64,000 bases of DNA from Xanthomonas sp. 3793 (GTDB lineage: Bacteria; Pseudomonadota; Gammaproteobacteria; Xanthomonadales; Xanthomonadaceae), in assembly GCF_024806835.1 (NCBI RefSeq), contig NZ_JANTYU010000002.1, forward strand, positions 842,233 through 906,232, in the 5' to 3' direction. How positions within the stretch are numbered: the stretch's first letter is position 1; each line of letters starts with the position of its first letter. The position numbers and the translations under genes are program-made. This document shows, in pieces, positions 16,855-25,402 of the stretch. The notes below the pieces were generated by a model that saw only the letters and a list, made by a program, of their open reading frames with translations, was not told the DNA's origin and ran no database searches.

Positions 16855-17985
16855 GTGACACTGCATGTTGTACAGCTCAATCTGGTACCAACGCCGGTCG
16901 GTTTGAGCGCCGCGCAGGTGTTTGCGCGATGGCCCTCGCTTGCCGACATTGCCGAGGCGGTGGCCAGTGCGCAGGTGCGCGTTTCGGTGATCCAGGCCTC
17001 TGCGTTGAACGTGCAGATCGCGCGGCAGGGCGTGGACTATCGCTTCGTCGCGCTTGGTCCACGTGGCAGCGCCACGCGCGCGGCGAAGTTGTCCTCGCTA
17101 TTGCGTGACATCGGCGCCGATGTCGTCCACGTGCACGGCCTGGAATTCGCCGGCGATGCGCGCAGGCTTGCGCGGCTGCTGCCGCACGTGCCCATCCTGC
17201 TGCAGGATCATGCCAATCGCCCGCCGCGCTGGTGGAGCAGGGCGGTGTGGCGGGCGCGCTATGGCGCCGCTGCCGGCATCGCGTTTACCTCGCTGGAGCT
17301 GGCGCAACCGTTTGTGCGTGCGCGCCTGTTTCGACGCCGTACGCAGCTGTTTGCGATTCCCGAATCCAGCAGCCGATTCGTGCCCGGCGATCGCCTGCTG
17401 GCACGCGAGCAGAGCCAACTGCGTGGCGACCCCTGCGTGCTGTGGATTGGCCATCTGAGCGCGGCCAAGGATCCGCTGTGCGTGCTCGATGCGGTTTCCA
17501 TCGCGGCGCGCCTGTTGCCGGGCCTGCGGCTGTGGTGCGTGTTCGACCAGGCGCCCCTGCTGGAAGAAGTGCAGCAGCGGCTGCGCGACGATGCCAATCT
17601 GGCGCGCTGCGTGCACTTGTTGGGCAAGGTCGAGCATGCACGCGTGCAGACGCTGTTGCAGGCGAGCGATGTCTTCGTGTCCGCCAGCCACGCCGAGAGC
17701 TGCGGGTATGCCGCGCTGGAAGCCTATGCCTGCGGCGCCCTGCCGTTGTTGACCGATATTCCGGCCTTTCGCGCACTCAGCGACGGTGGCGCGGTTGGCG
17801 AACTGTGGCCGGTGGGCGATGCCGGCGCATTGGCGGAACTGTTGTTGCGCGTGGCGCGGCAGCGTCCCGGCCGCGCGCAGGTACGCGCGCATTTCGATGC
17901 GCGGTTGTCGTTCGCGGCAGTGGGGCGGCGCTGGGCGCAGGCATATGCCAGCCTGCTGACACCGATGCGAGCGCACGCCCGATGA
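16855..17985 (+). CDS. GT4-family glycosyltransferase
   Basis: 376 residues from a GTG, 127 bases after the methyltransferase. GT-B fold: N-terminal domain with DVVHVHGLEF, C-terminal domain with VLWIGHLSAAKDPLCVLDAV (donor-binding start of GT4) and FVSASHAESCGYAALEAYACGALPL, the E-x7-E-like motif. No upstream copy of the regional promoter motif, so probably read from copy E. Overlaps the next transferase by four bases. Confidence 0.85.
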   Translation: MTLHVVQLNLVPTPVGLSAAQVFARWPSLADIAEAVASAQVRVSVIQASALNVQIARQGVDYRFVALGPRGSATRAAKLSSLLRDIGADVVHVHGLEFAGDARRLARLLPHVPILLQDHANRPPRWWSRAVWRARYGAAAGIAFTSLELAQPFVRARLFRRRTQLFAIPESSSRFVPGDRLLAREQSQLRGDPCVLWIGHLSAAKDPLCVLDAVSIAARLLPGLRLWCVFDQAPLLEEVQQRLRDDANLARCVHLLGKVEHARVQTLLQASDVFVSASHAESCGYAALEAYACGALPLLTDIPAFRALSDGGAVGELWPVGDAGALAELLLRVARQRPGRAQVRAHFDARLSFAAVGRRWAQAYASLLTPMRAHAR

Positions 17986-19103
17986 AATTGGCGCTGGTGG
18001 TGCCGGGGGGCGTGGATCGCAGCGGCGACGTTCGGGTGATTCCGGTGTTCCTGACCTTGATCGAATGGCTGGCACGCAGCCACGAGGTGCACGTGTTCGT
18101 GCTGCATCAGGAACCCTTGCCCGATACCTGGATGCTGCGCGGCGCCAAGGTGCACAACATCGGCGCGCGACGTACGCGTCTGCGTGCCATCGGCGCCATT
18201 GTCGAAGAACACCGGCGCGCCCCGTTTGCGGTGATCCAGGCGATCTTTTCCGGTTACTGCAGCCTGATCGCAGTCAGCGCAGCGAAGCTGCTGCGACGTC
18301 CCAGCGTGGTGCATATCGCCGGCGGTGAACTGGTGGCGCTGCATGCCATCGGCTACGGCGGCCGCCGCAAGTGGCGTGGGCGCCTGCGCGAAGCGGTGAT
18401 CCTGCGCCTGGCCGATCGTGTCACCGCTGCCAGCGCGCCTATCGTCGCGTCGCTGCAGGCGCTCGGCATCGGCGCGCAGCGCGTGCCGCTGGGAGTGGAT
18501 CTGCGTGCCTGGCAGCCGGTTCCACCGCGCGCCCGTCAAGGCGCAGTTGCACGTCTGCTGCACGTGGCTAGCCTGAATCCGGTCAAGGACCAATCGACCT
18601 TGCTGCGCGCGATGGCCGCGCTCAAGCGCGCCGGCGTCGCCTTTACGCTGGACATGGTCGGTGTCGATACGCTGGACGGTGCCATGCAGCGCCTGGTACA
18701 GCAGCTGGATCTGCAGGAGCAGGTGCGCTTTCTCGGCTTCAAGACCCAGCGCCAGTTGCGCCCGATCATGCTGGCCGCCGACGTGTTGCTGATGTCGTCC
18801 CTGCACGAAGCCGGGCCGATGGTGTTGCTGGAAGCGGCCGTGGCCGGTGTTCCTACCGTCGGCACCGCCGTCGGGCACCTGGTCGAATGGGCGCCGGTCG
18901 CTGCGCTGGCGGTGCCGCCGGGCGATTGGGCGGGCCTGGCCGAGGCGGTCCGGCAGGTGCTCGGCGATGACGAGCTGCGCCTGCGTCTGGCGTGGGCGGC
19001 GCAGTGCCGCGCGGTGCGCGAAGACGCGGCCATGACCACGCGCCTGTTCGAACAGATCTACCGTCAGTTGTGCGAGCGCCGGCCGTTTGGTCCGACGCAT
19101 TAG
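17982..19103 (+). CDS. GT4-family glycosyltransferase
   Basis: 373 residues, GT-B fold. Begins MKLALVVPGGVDRSGDVRVI, a form common in GT4 enzymes; LLHVASLNPVKDQSTLLRAM opens the donor domain and SSLHEAGPMVLLEAAVAGVP carries the conserved Glu pair. Third glycosyltransferase of the locus and last gene of the second polysaccharide unit. Counting an initiating transferase encoded elsewhere, the repeat unit would have about four sugars. Confidence 0.87.
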   Translation: MKLALVVPGGVDRSGDVRVIPVFLTLIEWLARSHEVHVFVLHQEPLPDTWMLRGAKVHNIGARRTRLRAIGAIVEEHRRAPFAVIQAIFSGYCSLIAVSAAKLLRRPSVVHIAGGELVALHAIGYGGRRKWRGRLREAVILRLADRVTAASAPIVASLQALGIGAQRVPLGVDLRAWQPVPPRARQGAVARLLHVASLNPVKDQSTLLRAMAALKRAGVAFTLDMVGVDTLDGAMQRLVQQLDLQEQVRFLGFKTQRQLRPIMLAADVLLMSSLHEAGPMVLLEAAVAGVPTVGTAVGHLVEWAPVAALAVPPGDWAGLAEAVRQVLGDDELRLRLAWAAQCRAVREDAAMTTRLFEQIYRQLCERRPFGPTH

Positions 19104-19414
19104 AACGACCGAGACGCTGCCGCGTCGCGGCCAGGCGGGCGCAGCCGGTGTTGCGCATGCCGTGCATGGACACCTGAAGACTGCCCGCCACGTGGTAATG
19201 GCTGTGCTTGCGTAACCCGGTTCGGATCACATCATGCGCGGCCGGCACGCACGACGCAGGTCCAGCGCCCATCTGGCATGGCACGCACGCAGCGCCCGCT
19301 GACTGCTGCTCTCTTCAGTCACCGTGACCGCCAAGGCCGCGATGCCGACTCGCGGTCCGCGCCGACGCAGGTGGCACACGCCGGCCCATCATTCTGCAGG
19401 ACACCCACGCAGTC
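19104..19414. other. Intergenic region between convergent genes
   Basis: 311 bases between the stops of the glycosyltransferase (plus) and nucleotidyltransferase (minus). I see no gene and no strong terminator hairpin. A 12-base word, GACTGCCCGCCA, recurs here and in the 13.6-kb gap; I attach no meaning to it. Confidence 0.4.
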
Positions 19415-20629
19415 CTACGCAGGCTGCAGATACCCATCGAGCGCGGCACGCACCACATACAGCATGTCGGTGCGTGGGACGGGGCGGGTCAGCCGGGTCA
19501 TCAGGCGGCGCGCCTGGGTCTGGCGCACCCACGGTTGGTCCTGCAGCCACAACTGGGTCTGCAGCATGTCGGCCCGCTCCTTGCGGCCCTCCGCCGACGG
19601 CACCACGCGTTGCTGCAGGTACTGCCGCGCCTCGCGCAGCGAACCCGACCACTCGATCCCCGGTAGCGCAGACAACCACAGGTTCGAGCACGAGGCGGTG
19701 GTCAGCGACTGCCGGGCGGCCCGCATGCGCAGCAGTCGCGGACACTGCGCATGCAGGCGCGCCATCACCGTCGCTGGCACCACGGCGCGGTAGTAGCGCT
19801 GCAGCAGCAACAGCGGCGGCAAGGCCCACCACGGCGAGACGGCCGGGTCTTCCCACAGCTCCTCCCAGTCGCGCGGCCCCATGCGCGTGGCCAGCAAGGC
19901 CAGATCGTGCAGATGCATCAGGCGGATGCTGCGATGGCAGATGCCGCCGGCCGCATGCAGCAGCAGGTGGCACATCAACGCGCCGATGGTGGGGTAGGGA
20001 TTGAGACCAGGCTGCGGGCGCTCCGGCCAGATCCGCGTGGTGATCTCCACGCTGCGCACAGGCAGACGCTCCTGGATGCGCGTATGCAGCTCGATGTTGA
20101 TCGGCGCGTCGCGATGCTCGCCCAAGCCGGCAACGGCATCGCCTTGCAGCGGTTTGAACGCCTGGTGCTTCCATTGTGCGAACGAGGCCACATAGCCGAG
20201 CCCGCACAACAGCGCCGCCGTCGCAGGCGCGTCATCCGGCTGCACCAGCAGATCGATGTCGGCCATTGGACGATCGCCGGGCAGATACACGCCAAGCCGA
20301 TGCAAGGCGCTGCCCTTGAGTCCCACCAGCGCGATGCCCGCGCTGCGTGCGGCCGCATCGATCTGCGTCAACAGCAGCGCAATCCGCCGGTGCCGGTCTT
20401 CGACATGGCTGCGCTGCTCGCTCAGAAAGGCAGTCCATTCGGCGTTCTGCCACAACGAGCGGCGCTGCAGCAAGGGCGAGACGCCATGCGCCGCCGCCGC
20501 CGCCGCGGCCAGCTGCCACTGCAATCGGTCCCATTGCGGCGAAGTGTCGCCAGGCTGTGCCAGCTCGTGCGCCAACTGCTCGGTGGCGGTGTGCAGGCCA
20601 TGTCTGATGGTACGAAGCGAAGGCTGCAT
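19415..20629 (-). CDS. Nucleotidyltransferase-family protein (NTP_transf_5 type)
   Basis: 404 residues. The catalytic core is LVGLKGSALHRLGVYLPGDR followed by PMADIDLLVQ, with the metal-binding Asp pair at about 124 and 126, as in the polymerase-beta-like NTP_transf_5 family. Family members cluster with HprK-related kinases in exopolysaccharide and some peptide-modification loci, and an HprK-like gene lies 1.9 kb away. Substrate unknown; it may transfer a nucleotide or sugar-phosphate group. It follows the radical SAM gene on the same strand after 145 bases. Confidence 0.72.
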   Translation of the reverse strand: MQPSLRTIRHGLHTATEQLAHELAQPGDTSPQWDRLQWQLAAAAAAAHGVSPLLQRRSLWQNAEWTAFLSEQRSHVEDRHRRIALLLTQIDAAARSAGIALVGLKGSALHRLGVYLPGDRPMADIDLLVQPDDAPATAALLCGLGYVASFAQWKHQAFKPLQGDAVAGLGEHRDAPINIELHTRIQERLPVRSVEITTRIWPERPQPGLNPYPTIGALMCHLLLHAAGGICHRSIRLMHLHDLALLATRMGPRDWEELWEDPAVSPWWALPPLLLLQRYYRAVVPATVMARLHAQCPRLLRMRAARQSLTTASCSNLWLSALPGIEWSGSLREARQYLQQRVVPSAEGRKERADMLQTQLWLQDQPWVRQTQARRLMTRLTRPVPRTDMLYVVRAALDGYLQPA

Positions 20630-20774
20630 GCGGGTGATCCGGAAGGTCGAAAGGGTGGGTCAATGGAATGTCGATGCTGGATGCTGATCACTCGGCTGGC
20701 ATGAGCGCGACGCAGGCCGACTCCCGCGCAGGCCACCGCTTGGCGAGCACGCATCCGCGTGCTGCCGCCTTCGA

Positions 20775-22265
20775 TCAGCCCACCAGTACCGTCTCCAGTT
20801 GCCGTGGCTGGCGCGCCGCCAGGGTGGCGAGCGGCTCGGTGCGGTGGAGGTGTTCCGAGGCGATCAATGCGGCCCAGCGCGCTTCCAGCTGCTGGTCCGC
20901 TTGCGAAAAAGCATCGGCCGTCATCGTCGGGCGTGCCTGCTGCAGGTCGACCTGTGTATGCAGCAGATTGCGTACGCTGCGGTAGAACTCCGAGTCGTAG
21001 GCACCATGGAACATCATCGCCAGGTCGTCGCTGTCCTGCCAATGCGTCTTGCCGCCCAGCTGATTCTTCACTTCTTCGTAGAACTTGGTGCCGGGCAGGG
21101 GATAGGACACGCTGACGCCGATGATGTCCGGGTTGGCCTGCGTCACCAATGCGCGCGTGGCCAGAATGTCGTCGAGTTCTTCGCCCAGATATCCCAGCTG
21201 GATGAAGAAACCCACGCGGATGCCGTGTGCGCCCAGCCGTTGGCGTGCAGCGATCACCTCGACCACCTGTGTGCCCTTGGTCATCTTGTCGAGGATGCGC
21301 TGGCTGCCGCTTTCCGCACCGATCCAGGCTTCCGCACAACCGGCACGCGCCAGCGCGGCGGCCATGCGATCGCTGGCCAGATCGGCGCGGGTCTGGATGG
21401 TGAACGGGATGGCGCCGTCGTCTTCGCTCAAGCGTTGCGCGAACGTCTCGACCCAATCGATATGGAAGCCGAAGATGTCGTCGGCCATCCACAGGTGGTC
21501 GGGTTGGAAATGACGTTTGAGATGAATCATCTCCGCAGCCACGTCTTCGGCGCCGCGGCGTTTGTAATGGTTGCCCCAGATCGGCTTGGCGCACCAGTTG
21601 CAACGGAACGGGCAGCCGCGCGAAGCCGCCATGTTCAAGCTGAAATAGCCATGCCGTTGCTGCCAGAACTGCCGATAGCGCGGCATGTCGACCAGATCCC
21701 AGGCAGGCAGCCCGCTCAGGCGTGCATCCGGTGGCTGCGCGCCCGGGTGCGCGCGTGCCGCGACAGGGTCGCTGGTGGCAATGCGCGCAACGCCGGCCAG
21801 CCAGGCCTGGTCATCGAGTTGCGGTGCGCTTTCCAACCGCTCGATCAGCTCGATCAGCGGCGCGATGCCTTCGCCGATCAAGACCGCATGTGCGCCGGCG
21901 GCCAGAAACACATCGGGGTTGTCGGAGGCGTCCGAGCCCGCCACCAGCACACGGCACCCGGCGGCGCGTGCCTGCCCGATCATGCGGCAGGCTGCGTCGC
22001 GCATCCGGCTCAGGCACATCTTGGTGAGAAAGTTGAAGTTGTCCTCGTAGAACACCACCAGGTCCGGCTGTGCCTCATGCAGCGCGCCGGCATAGTCCTC
22101 CACGTCGTCGGCGAGCATGGCGTCGAACAGGCTCAGCGCGTGCCCGCGCTCGCGCAGCAACGCGGCAATCTGCAAGGTAGCCAGCGGCGGATACGGCTTG
22201 CCGCGTTCCCATTGTTTCGGGTCGTAACGCAGGAAATACGAATGACTGACCTGGATCTTTAGCAT
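20775..22265 (-). CDS. B12-binding-domain radical SAM enzyme
   Basis: 496 residues. The N-terminal half is a cobalamin-binding Rossmann domain (PPLATLQIAALLRERG at about 26; LVVFYEDNFNF; VAGSDASDNP; GAHAVLIGEG). The radical SAM domain carries the 4Fe-4S motif SRGCPFRCNWC with Cys218, Cys222 and Cys225, then WMADDIFGFH and WIGAESGSQRILDKMTKG. Class B proteins of this kind do methylations or ring and chain rearrangements. ATG 22265 is chosen because the B12 domain starts there; the frame stays open to 22571, but that part overlaps two promoters. First gene of its operon, under promoter copy F. Confidence 0.85.
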   Translation of the reverse strand: MLKIQVSHSYFLRYDPKQWERGKPYPPLATLQIAALLRERGHALSLFDAMLADDVEDYAGALHEAQPDLVVFYEDNFNFLTKMCLSRMRDAACRMIGQARAAGCRVLVAGSDASDNPDVFLAAGAHAVLIGEGIAPLIELIERLESAPQLDDQAWLAGVARIATSDPVAARAHPGAQPPDARLSGLPAWDLVDMPRYRQFWQQRHGYFSLNMAASRGCPFRCNWCAKPIWGNHYKRRGAEDVAAEMIHLKRHFQPDHLWMADDIFGFHIDWVETFAQRLSEDDGAIPFTIQTRADLASDRMAAALARAGCAEAWIGAESGSQRILDKMTKGTQVVEVIAARQRLGAHGIRVGFFIQLGYLGEELDDILATRALVTQANPDIIGVSVSYPLPGTKFYEEVKNQLGGKTHWQDSDDLAMMFHGAYDSEFYRSVRNLLHTQVDLQQARPTMTADAFSQADQQLEARWAALIASEHLHRTEPLATLAARQPRQLETVLVG

Positions 22266-22341
22266 CTGCACAAGGCTCTCGTTCTGTTGCCAGATGACGC
22301 GCAGCGGTAGCGTGCGCAGACACCGGCATTCGGCTCGGCAG

Positions 22342-22370
22342 TAGGTGCGCACGCAGGCGCCTTTGGTTGC
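22342..22370 (-). promoter_or_regulatory. Predicted ECF promoter (copy F), radical SAM operon
   Basis: Minus strand GCAACC (22370-22365), 17 bases beginning AAAGGC, then CACCTA (22347-22342). Transcription would begin near 22335, about 70 bases before the radical SAM ATG. The second block is identical to that of the sigma-factor promoter. Confidence 0.62.
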
Positions 22371-22427
22371 GCCATCGCGTTGCGCTCCAGCGTCGATGTG
22401 TTGCGGCAGTTCAGCGCATGCGCCGAT

Positions 22428-22456
22428 GCAACCTTTCGCCATGCACAGCGCACACA
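22428..22456 (+). promoter_or_regulatory. Predicted ECF promoter (copy D), HprK/ABC operon
   Basis: GCAACC (22428-22433), 17 bases beginning TTTCGC, then CACACA (22451-22456). Transcription would begin near 22463, leaving a very short leader to ATG 22477 or 22486. It diverges from copy F. Confidence 0.63.
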
Positions 22457-22476
22457 CGGGTTGATCAACGCAATGG

Positions 22477-23556
22477 ATGACAGGCATGCCGCAGTCGGCT
22501 GCGTGGGCGCAACACATGCCGGTGAGCGAACGCGCGGGCGTGGTTCCGCCGAGGACGCCCGCGCCGGACACGGGCGCGGCAGACCCGTTCGGCGAGCAGC
22601 ATTCGCGGCGCTTCAGCGTGCAGCGGCAGATCCTGGGTGCACTTTTCCACTTTCATAGCGACAGCGAGGCGTTGCTGGCGCTGGTCGATGCCGCATACGC
22701 GGGCCTGCCGGCGCATTGCCTGCCTGCAGCGCCGCAGTTCCATCTCACGCTGGATCTGGTGCCACGCACGCCGGGCGCAGTGGTCGGTGTGCCGCCGCCG
22801 GTACGCACGCACGCGGTTGGCGGGCTGGTCTGCGGCGTCATGGATGACTGCAATTACCTGATGCTCTCGGTGCCCGAGCGTCGCGCGATGCTGATGGTGT
22901 CCGAGGACATGCTGGCGCACGCGTATCACGTGCGCTACGAACTCATCGAGTTTGCGGTGTTCCTGCTTGCCGCGCGCGGCATCGGTCTGGTGCCCTTGCA
23001 TGGCGCCTGCGTTGGCCGCCACGGTCGCTGCGCGCTGTTGCTGGGCGCCAGCGGTGCGGGCAAATCCACGCTGGCGCTGCACAGTCTGCTGCACGGCCTG
23101 GAATTCATTGCCGAAGACGGTGTATTCGTGGCAGCGGACAGTCTGCTGACCACCGGTGTGGCCAACTTTCTGCATCTGCGGCCGGAATCGCTCGGGTTGC
23201 TCGATGCGCGGACGCGCGCATGGATCAGTGCCTCGCCCACCATTGCGCGCCGCAGCGGCGTGGAAAAGTACGAAGTCGACATTCGCCACGGGCATGCCAC
23301 GCTTGCGCCCACGCCGTTGCAGTTGAGTGCAGTGCTGATGTTGTCCAGCCAGCCTGCCGATACCTCCGCACCCGTCTTGGCGCCGGTGCCGGTGACGCAG
23401 ATTGCCGAGTGCCTGGCACGCGACCAGCCGTACGCAGCCGGTCAGCCCGGCTGGCTGCGTTTTGTTGCGCAGGTGCAGCAGCTGGGCATGTTCACCCTGC
23501 GCCGCGGCGCGCACCCGCACGCCTCGGTGGAGGCCGTGCTGCAGGTGTTGCGATGA
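22477..23556 (+). CDS. HprK-related kinase-like protein
   Basis: About 359 residues. The C-terminal half is like the HPr kinase/phosphorylase catalytic domain: VPLHGACVGRHGRCALLLG, then Walker A GASGAGKST (residues 190-198) and FIAEDGVFV, where the Glu-Asp pair matches the DD/ED after the P-loop in HprK relatives. The N-terminal 160 residues are not the classical HprK domain, and no HPr gene is nearby, so it likely phosphorylates another substrate, such as a peptide or sugar precursor. ATG 22486 is an alternative start. Two-gene operon with the ABC exporter, divergent from the radical SAM operon. Confidence 0.7.
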   Translation: MTGMPQSAAWAQHMPVSERAGVVPPRTPAPDTGAADPFGEQHSRRFSVQRQILGALFHFHSDSEALLALVDAAYAGLPAHCLPAAPQFHLTLDLVPRTPGAVVGVPPPVRTHAVGGLVCGVMDDCNYLMLSVPERRAMLMVSEDMLAHAYHVRYELIEFAVFLLAARGIGLVPLHGACVGRHGRCALLLGASGAGKSTLALHSLLHGLEFIAEDGVFVAADSLLTTGVANFLHLRPESLGLLDARTRAWISASPTIARRSGVEKYEVDIRHGHATLAPTPLQLSAVLMLSSQPADTSAPVLAPVPVTQIAECLARDQPYAAGQPGWLRFVAQVQQLGMFTLRRGAHPHASVEAVLQVLR

Positions 23557-23568
23557 CAGCCTGCGCCA

Positions 23569-25362
23569 TTGCGCACGCGCCGCGCCTGCCGCGTGTGGCG
23601 GATCCAGCAGCGCATCAGGCATGCGGTGCAGCAGATGCATAAGCCCGCACATGGCGGCCGGATTCGAGCGGCGCTGCACAGCTTTGCCGACACGCTGGTG
23701 CCCGCAGACCTGCCGGCTGTCGCGCTGTACGTCGCGCTGTCGCTGGCCGCCGCGTGCGTGGGCAGCATCGTCGCGGTGTGCCTGCTGCCGCTGGTGCAAC
23801 CCGGCCACAGCGTGCAGTTGGCCGGCTACCGACTCGCATTGCCGGGCGGGCTGCCGACACAGGCAAGCCTGTTCGTGATGGTGAGCCTGTTGTTCGCCGG
23901 CCTGCGCTGGTGGGTCGCACGCCTGGCCGCTCGCCTGACCAGCCGCTATGCCGTGGGTCTGCGCGGGCGCGTGCATGCCGCATTGATCGATGCGCCGTTG
24001 CCGGCGCTGGCAGGTGCCAGTTCGGCCGAAATCGCCAATGTGCTCACCTACAACATCGAGATCGCCACGCAAGGCTTCAGCGCCGTGCTGCAGTTGCTGG
24101 TGGCAGGGATTACCGCAGTGGTCAGCCTGTGCATTGCCGTGCTGATCGCACCTGCGCTGCTGTTTGCCATCCCGCTGTTGTTGGTGCTGGCCTGGCTGGG
24201 TGTGCGCCTGTCCAGTAGCGATGCGCAGGCACGCATCAGCCGCGACTATGTGGCCGACATGACGCAGCTGTTCTGGTTGAGCGAAGATTTTCCCAGACGC
24301 CTGCGCCACGTGCGGTCGTTTCAGCGCGAAGAGGTCGAAACGCGGCATTACGAACACATTTCCACGCGATTGGGGCGGGGCTACGCACAGCAGCAGCAGC
24401 TGGTGGCCAGCAGCCGGCTGATCCTGGAGCTGATCGCCGTGGCCGCAATCGCCGGCATTCTGGTGCTGGCCAATCTGTGGCAGGGTGCCGACCGCGCCGC
24501 GCTGATCACGGTCAGCCTGCTGCTCGGCCGGCTGTTGCCGTATCTGGTCACCACGCGGCAGAGCGTGCAGCAATTGCGTTCTGCCTGGCCGGCGCTGCAG
24601 CTATGGCGGCGCCATGTGGATCTCGGGTCGACGCGCATGCAGGCATCGGCCGAGGCCGCGCCGCCGCTGCCGGCTGCGCTGCATGTCGAACGCGTCGAAC
24701 TGGCAGCGCCGCTGCCTGCGCTGGATATCGGCCCGCTGCTGCTGGTGCCCGGAGAAATGACCTTGATCGTCGGGCCCTCCGGTGTCGGCAAGAGCAGCTT
24801 GATGGACGTGCTCTCCGGTCAGACGCCGCCTGCAGCGTTCGATGCGCACATGGGGGGGCGCCGGCTGGATTTCGCCGCTTACCGGCAGCTGATCCGGCAC
24901 AGCGCCTACATCGGCCAGGGCGTGCGCCCCTGGCAGCGCACGGTGCGCGACTGCCTGGAGTGGGCGTCGCCAGGGACCACCGAGCCCCGCATGTGGCAGG
25001 TACTGGCCGACGTCGGGCTGCACGCGCGTCTGCAGCGCGACGGCCGTGGCCTGCTGACGGCCATCAACGGCCCGGAGAGCCGCCTGTCCGGTGGCGAGCT
25101 GCAACGTCTGCTGTTGGCGCAGGTGCTGCTGCGCGCGCCGACCCTGGCGGTGCTGGACGAGGCGACCAGCGCACTCGATGCGCAGGCCGAACATCAGCTG
25201 CTGTGCACGGTGCGGCAGCGTCTGCCGCATACCGTGCTGGTGGTGGTCTCCCATCGCACCAGCCTGGCCTCGGTAGCCGATCGCACCGTCGCACTTGGAC
25301 AGACACCGCTCCTGCAGCCGCAGGGCAGGCGCGCCGCCCTGACGACGCGCCTCGGCGCGTGA
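23569..25362 (+). CDS. ABC exporter, fused membrane and ATPase domains
   Basis: Up to 597 residues from a TTG; ATG 23635 gives 575 and may be the true start. An N-terminal membrane domain of about six helices (residues 48-320) is followed by an ATPase domain with Walker A GPSGVGKSS (about 402-410), signature SRLSGGELQ (about 505-512) and Walker B LAVLDEATSALD. There is no peptidase C39 domain, so it does not cleave a double-glycine leader itself. It lies 12 bases after the HprK-like gene and is probably the exporter of the product made by the kinase/radical SAM module. Substrate unknown. Confidence 0.83.
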   Translation: MRTRRACRVWRIQQRIRHAVQQMHKPAHGGRIRAALHSFADTLVPADLPAVALYVALSLAAACVGSIVAVCLLPLVQPGHSVQLAGYRLALPGGLPTQASLFVMVSLLFAGLRWWVARLAARLTSRYAVGLRGRVHAALIDAPLPALAGASSAEIANVLTYNIEIATQGFSAVLQLLVAGITAVVSLCIAVLIAPALLFAIPLLLVLAWLGVRLSSSDAQARISRDYVADMTQLFWLSEDFPRRLRHVRSFQREEVETRHYEHISTRLGRGYAQQQQLVASSRLILELIAVAAIAGILVLANLWQGADRAALITVSLLLGRLLPYLVTTRQSVQQLRSAWPALQLWRRHVDLGSTRMQASAEAAPPLPAALHVERVELAAPLPALDIGPLLLVPGEMTLIVGPSGVGKSSLMDVLSGQTPPAAFDAHMGGRRLDFAAYRQLIRHSAYIGQGVRPWQRTVRDCLEWASPGTTEPRMWQVLADVGLHARLQRDGRGLLTAINGPESRLSGGELQRLLLAQVLLRAPTLAVLDEATSALDAQAEHQLLCTVRQRLPHTVLVVVSHRTSLASVADRTVALGQTPLLQPQGRRAALTTRLGA

Positions 25363-25402
25363 GCCGCGTGCATCGCCGGCCTGTCAGCGCCGCGCAAGGG
25401 CG

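Noticed and set aside
20422..21603. Long minus-strand frame of 393 codons crossing the radical SAM and nucleotidyltransferase genes
   Set aside because: Shadow of two real genes in another frame; composition rich in Arg, Pro and Gly with no domain.
22266..22571. Cys-rich open frame in front of the radical SAM gene (possible precursor peptide or N-terminal extension)
   Set aside because: It overlaps both divergent promoters; the neighbouring frame is Cys-rich too, which points to GCA/TGC-rich DNA rather than a real peptide. No ribosome site stands out.
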